From assembly GCA_020746835.1 (NCBI GenBank), contig JAGPNK010000016.1:855844-919843 (forward strand): 64,000 bases of DNA, read 5' to 3'. Source of the stretch: Stachybotrys elegans. Its lineage: Eukaryota; Ascomycota; Sordariomycetes; Hypocreales; Stachybotryaceae. Of this stretch, positions 61,493 through 64,000 are shown piece after piece (within the stretch, counting starts at the first letter, position 1; the number at the start of each line of letters is the position of its first letter). Under the pieces are notes generated by a model. It ran no database searches. It was given only the letters and a program-made list of their open reading frames with translations, and was not told where the DNA came from. The translations under genes were made by a program, and so were the position numbers.

Positions 61493-64000
61493 ACTGCTTT
61501 CTAAAGTAAATAAGATAGCTATTCTAGCTATATATCTATAAGTTCTATAATATTTATTCTTATTCTATATATTTATTCTATATATATAGTATCTACCCTA
61601 ATAGTCCTAAAGTAATTATTTTAAAAAAATATCTATCTCTTACTCTATATTTTATCTCTTAATTACTTTATTAAGATTTATTTTTTATTTCTTTCTTTTT
61701 ATTATCTCTATATTTAAATTATCTTTCTTTATCTACCTACTATTACTATTACTATCTTTATATATAATAGGCTTTAGTTATTATATATCTAATAATTCTA
61801 ACTATAGTATAGTTAATACTATATTTTATCTATCTATATACTTAATTATTAGTTAATATTAATACTACTATTTTACTTTTTTATATTTATCTCTTTTAAG
61901 TTTATATTAAGTAATTAGATTTAGAAAACCCTAAAATTACTTAACTCTAATCTTTTTATCTATTAATAATATATCTATATATTAATATTATAGTTATTAA
62001 TTTGCTTCTAAAAGGCTATATAATATATCTTTAAAGGTACTTAAGGGTAGATAGGGCTTAATTAGCTATAAAGTAACTATTTTATTCTTTAATTCCTTAT
62101 AAATAATTTATTAGACCTTATTAATACTAATCTTTCCTAATATTTAGTAAATTTTATTAATATCTATATAAGTTTTCTCTATAATTCTAATATAATTATT
62201 TACTATCTTTAGGTCTTACTTTAATTTATAAATATATTAGACTTAGTTATCTTTAATTATTTTATTAGTAGTCTTACTAGTAGTTTTATTAGCTATTTTA
62301 TTAGTTAACTTATTAATATTCTTATTTATAGTTTTACTAGTAGTTTTATTAGCTTCTTTTAGTTTCTTTAGTTATATATATACTACTATTAGTTATATCT
62401 ATATCTTTTTAAAATAGTCTATTTTCTTACTAATTAATAGCTTTTACTATATAATCTTGTTTTATAGTTCTTTTATAAAGCCTAGAAGCTAGGCTTTTTT
62501 CTATTTTACTATTATTATATAAATATAAACCTAAGCTAATATTACTTAAATAAGAGTTACTTCCCTACTTACTTACTTTTAATTTATTTTCTTAATAATT
62601 TTATTAAGTATATATATAATATAGTTAATTGGGTCTACTTATAGTAATTAGGTTTTTTTATTTATCTTTTCTTTATATATAATTATTACTAATAGTATAA
62701 TAAATTCCTTAATATTAGTAATCTTTATTTTTTAATATTAGCTCTATTTTTTATTTTCTTAGATACTTTATTTATTACTTTAAGCTAAATCTTTATTTTA
62801 TTCTAGATTATAATAGAAACTACTATTATTTTATTTTACTTTAGTTTATTAAATACTACTAAGTATTTAGTTATTATAATCTCTTTAAATTTCTTAAGCT
62901 TATCTAGGTTTTTAATAAATAGCTCTAGTTTCTTTTAAATATCTATCTAGCTATAGATCTTTATCTTTTAAACTATAGTTTTATTTCTAATTATAGCTAT
63001 TAGCTTCTAGACTAAAAAGTATTTATTAGTATTACTATAGTATAGAAATTATAATTATTAAATAATATAGATACTACTATAATTAGTCTATTAATATTTA
63101 GCTAGCCTACTACCTTTTATAAACCTTTAATAGCTTCTCTTTATAAGCTTTTAAAGAATTCTTTATAAAAGTTTACTAAATATTATTATTATTATCTTTA
63201 CTAAATAACTCTTTATTTAATAAAGGCTATTTAAAAATGCTTTATATTATAATATTTATATCTATTTTATTATTTAAAGGTCTATTAAATAATTAAATTA
63301 TTTTCTATCTATAAGGAATAGCTTTCTAAATAGTATTTTATTTTTTTAAGTATTATAGTTATAAGGCTATCTAGAACTAATATAATCTAGTAGGCCTATA
63401 GCTTAGTGCTATTATATTATTTAATAGTAAATTATAGGAATTTATATTACTTTAATATAACTAGATCTATACTAACTATATTTATTATATTCTTTAAATC
63501 TAGCTAGATATATATTATAATTTAATAAGCTATTAGGCTTTCTATTCCTAAATAATATACTTGGTTTATTTTATATATTATTTTAATAAGTTTTCTAACT
63601 TACTATTAAATATTATAATATTCTATCTACTAGTACTATTTATCTTTTTAATTATTACTATAGACTTTAGCTTAGTAATAATAGCCTTTTTCTAGACTAG
63701 AAATTCATGCTATTTTAGTCTAATATACTTGAATATTACTTTAGTTATTTCTTTATATACTTATTATAAGTCTTTCTTTAATCTATTTTTTTGGTAATTA
63801 CTTATAGTATCTTTGTCTATAGTAGTTATATTAATATAGCCTTTTTTATTTTATAAAGAAACTCTTTTTTATAAGCCTTTTAGGTATTTTATTAACTCTT
63901 ATTAAATTCTAGACTTTAAAATTATACTATCTATTAAGTAGGGTTTACTTAGTTATAATAGTTAAGTTAATAAAATAATAAATTAATTATACTTAAAATA
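61493..64000. other. AT-rich relic to window end
   Basis: Probably the 5' part of Gypsy-2 and other decayed elements; no domain could be read on either strand. A short internal duplication (ctagtagttttattagc) lies at about 62277 and 62337. No E copy was detected here, in contrast to 28-46 kb. Confidence 0.3.

Overview
The window looks like the edge of a gene-bearing block in a filamentous ascomycete (Pezizomycotina). The first 2.9 kb has ordinary base composition and carries one intact gene on the minus strand, an Slp1/SUCO-type SUN-domain protein of the ER membrane. From about 2.9 kb to the end (about 61 kb) the DNA is extremely AT-rich and full of TpA. It carries decayed retroelements whose differences are almost all C-to-T and G-to-A, which is the signature of repeat-induced point mutation (RIP). 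I see no intact gene there; the few short ORFs are chance frames in less mutated repeat copies.

Most of the AT block is one dispersed repeat family, given the working label E. I can trace 48 complete or partial copies on both strands, many inserted into one another. Once nested insertions are removed, full copies are about 1.15-1.5 kb. One end of the sense strand reads ccYtYctaagcata; the other reads ctcttttccttatta. Nearly all partial copies keep the second end and lack varying amounts of the first, down to 57 bp. About 33 copies are flanked by direct repeats of 11-16 bp, mostly 13-15. These are the marks of target-primed reverse transcription (LINE/SINE type), yet no protein is encoded, so E looks like a long non-autonomous retroelement. 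Read from the E 3' end, all of the target repeats begin with ATA, usually TATA.

The substrate beneath the E copies includes three RIP-killed Ty3/Gypsy retrotransposons. Gypsy-1 (plus strand, about 13.9-16.65 kb) has recognisable reverse transcriptase, RNase H and integrase. Gypsy-3 (minus, about 49.2-53.15 kb) has RNase H, integrase, a GPY/F-like module and a chromodomain. Gypsy-2 (minus, about 57.05-61.06 kb) has a gag zinc knuckle, protease, reverse transcriptase, RNase H and integrase. Small elements are also present: a 433-bp terminal-inverted-repeat element at 43.4 kb and a roughly 130-bp element seen twice (37.2 and 61.4 kb).

Layout: 1-2.9 kb SUN gene; 2.9-10.6 kb E cluster with a triple insertion at one target; 10.6-19 kb Gypsy-1 and unassigned relics; 19-28.4 kb nested E copies in unassigned relics; 28.4-46.8 kb almost solid E; 46.8-53.75 kb relics with Gypsy-3; 53.75-55.2 kb a well-preserved E copy in a pentanucleotide microsatellite; 55.2-64 kb Gypsy-2 and flanks. 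No tRNA, rRNA, telomere repeat or CRISPR array was seen. Boundaries and target repeats were read by eye; no alignment or database search was run.
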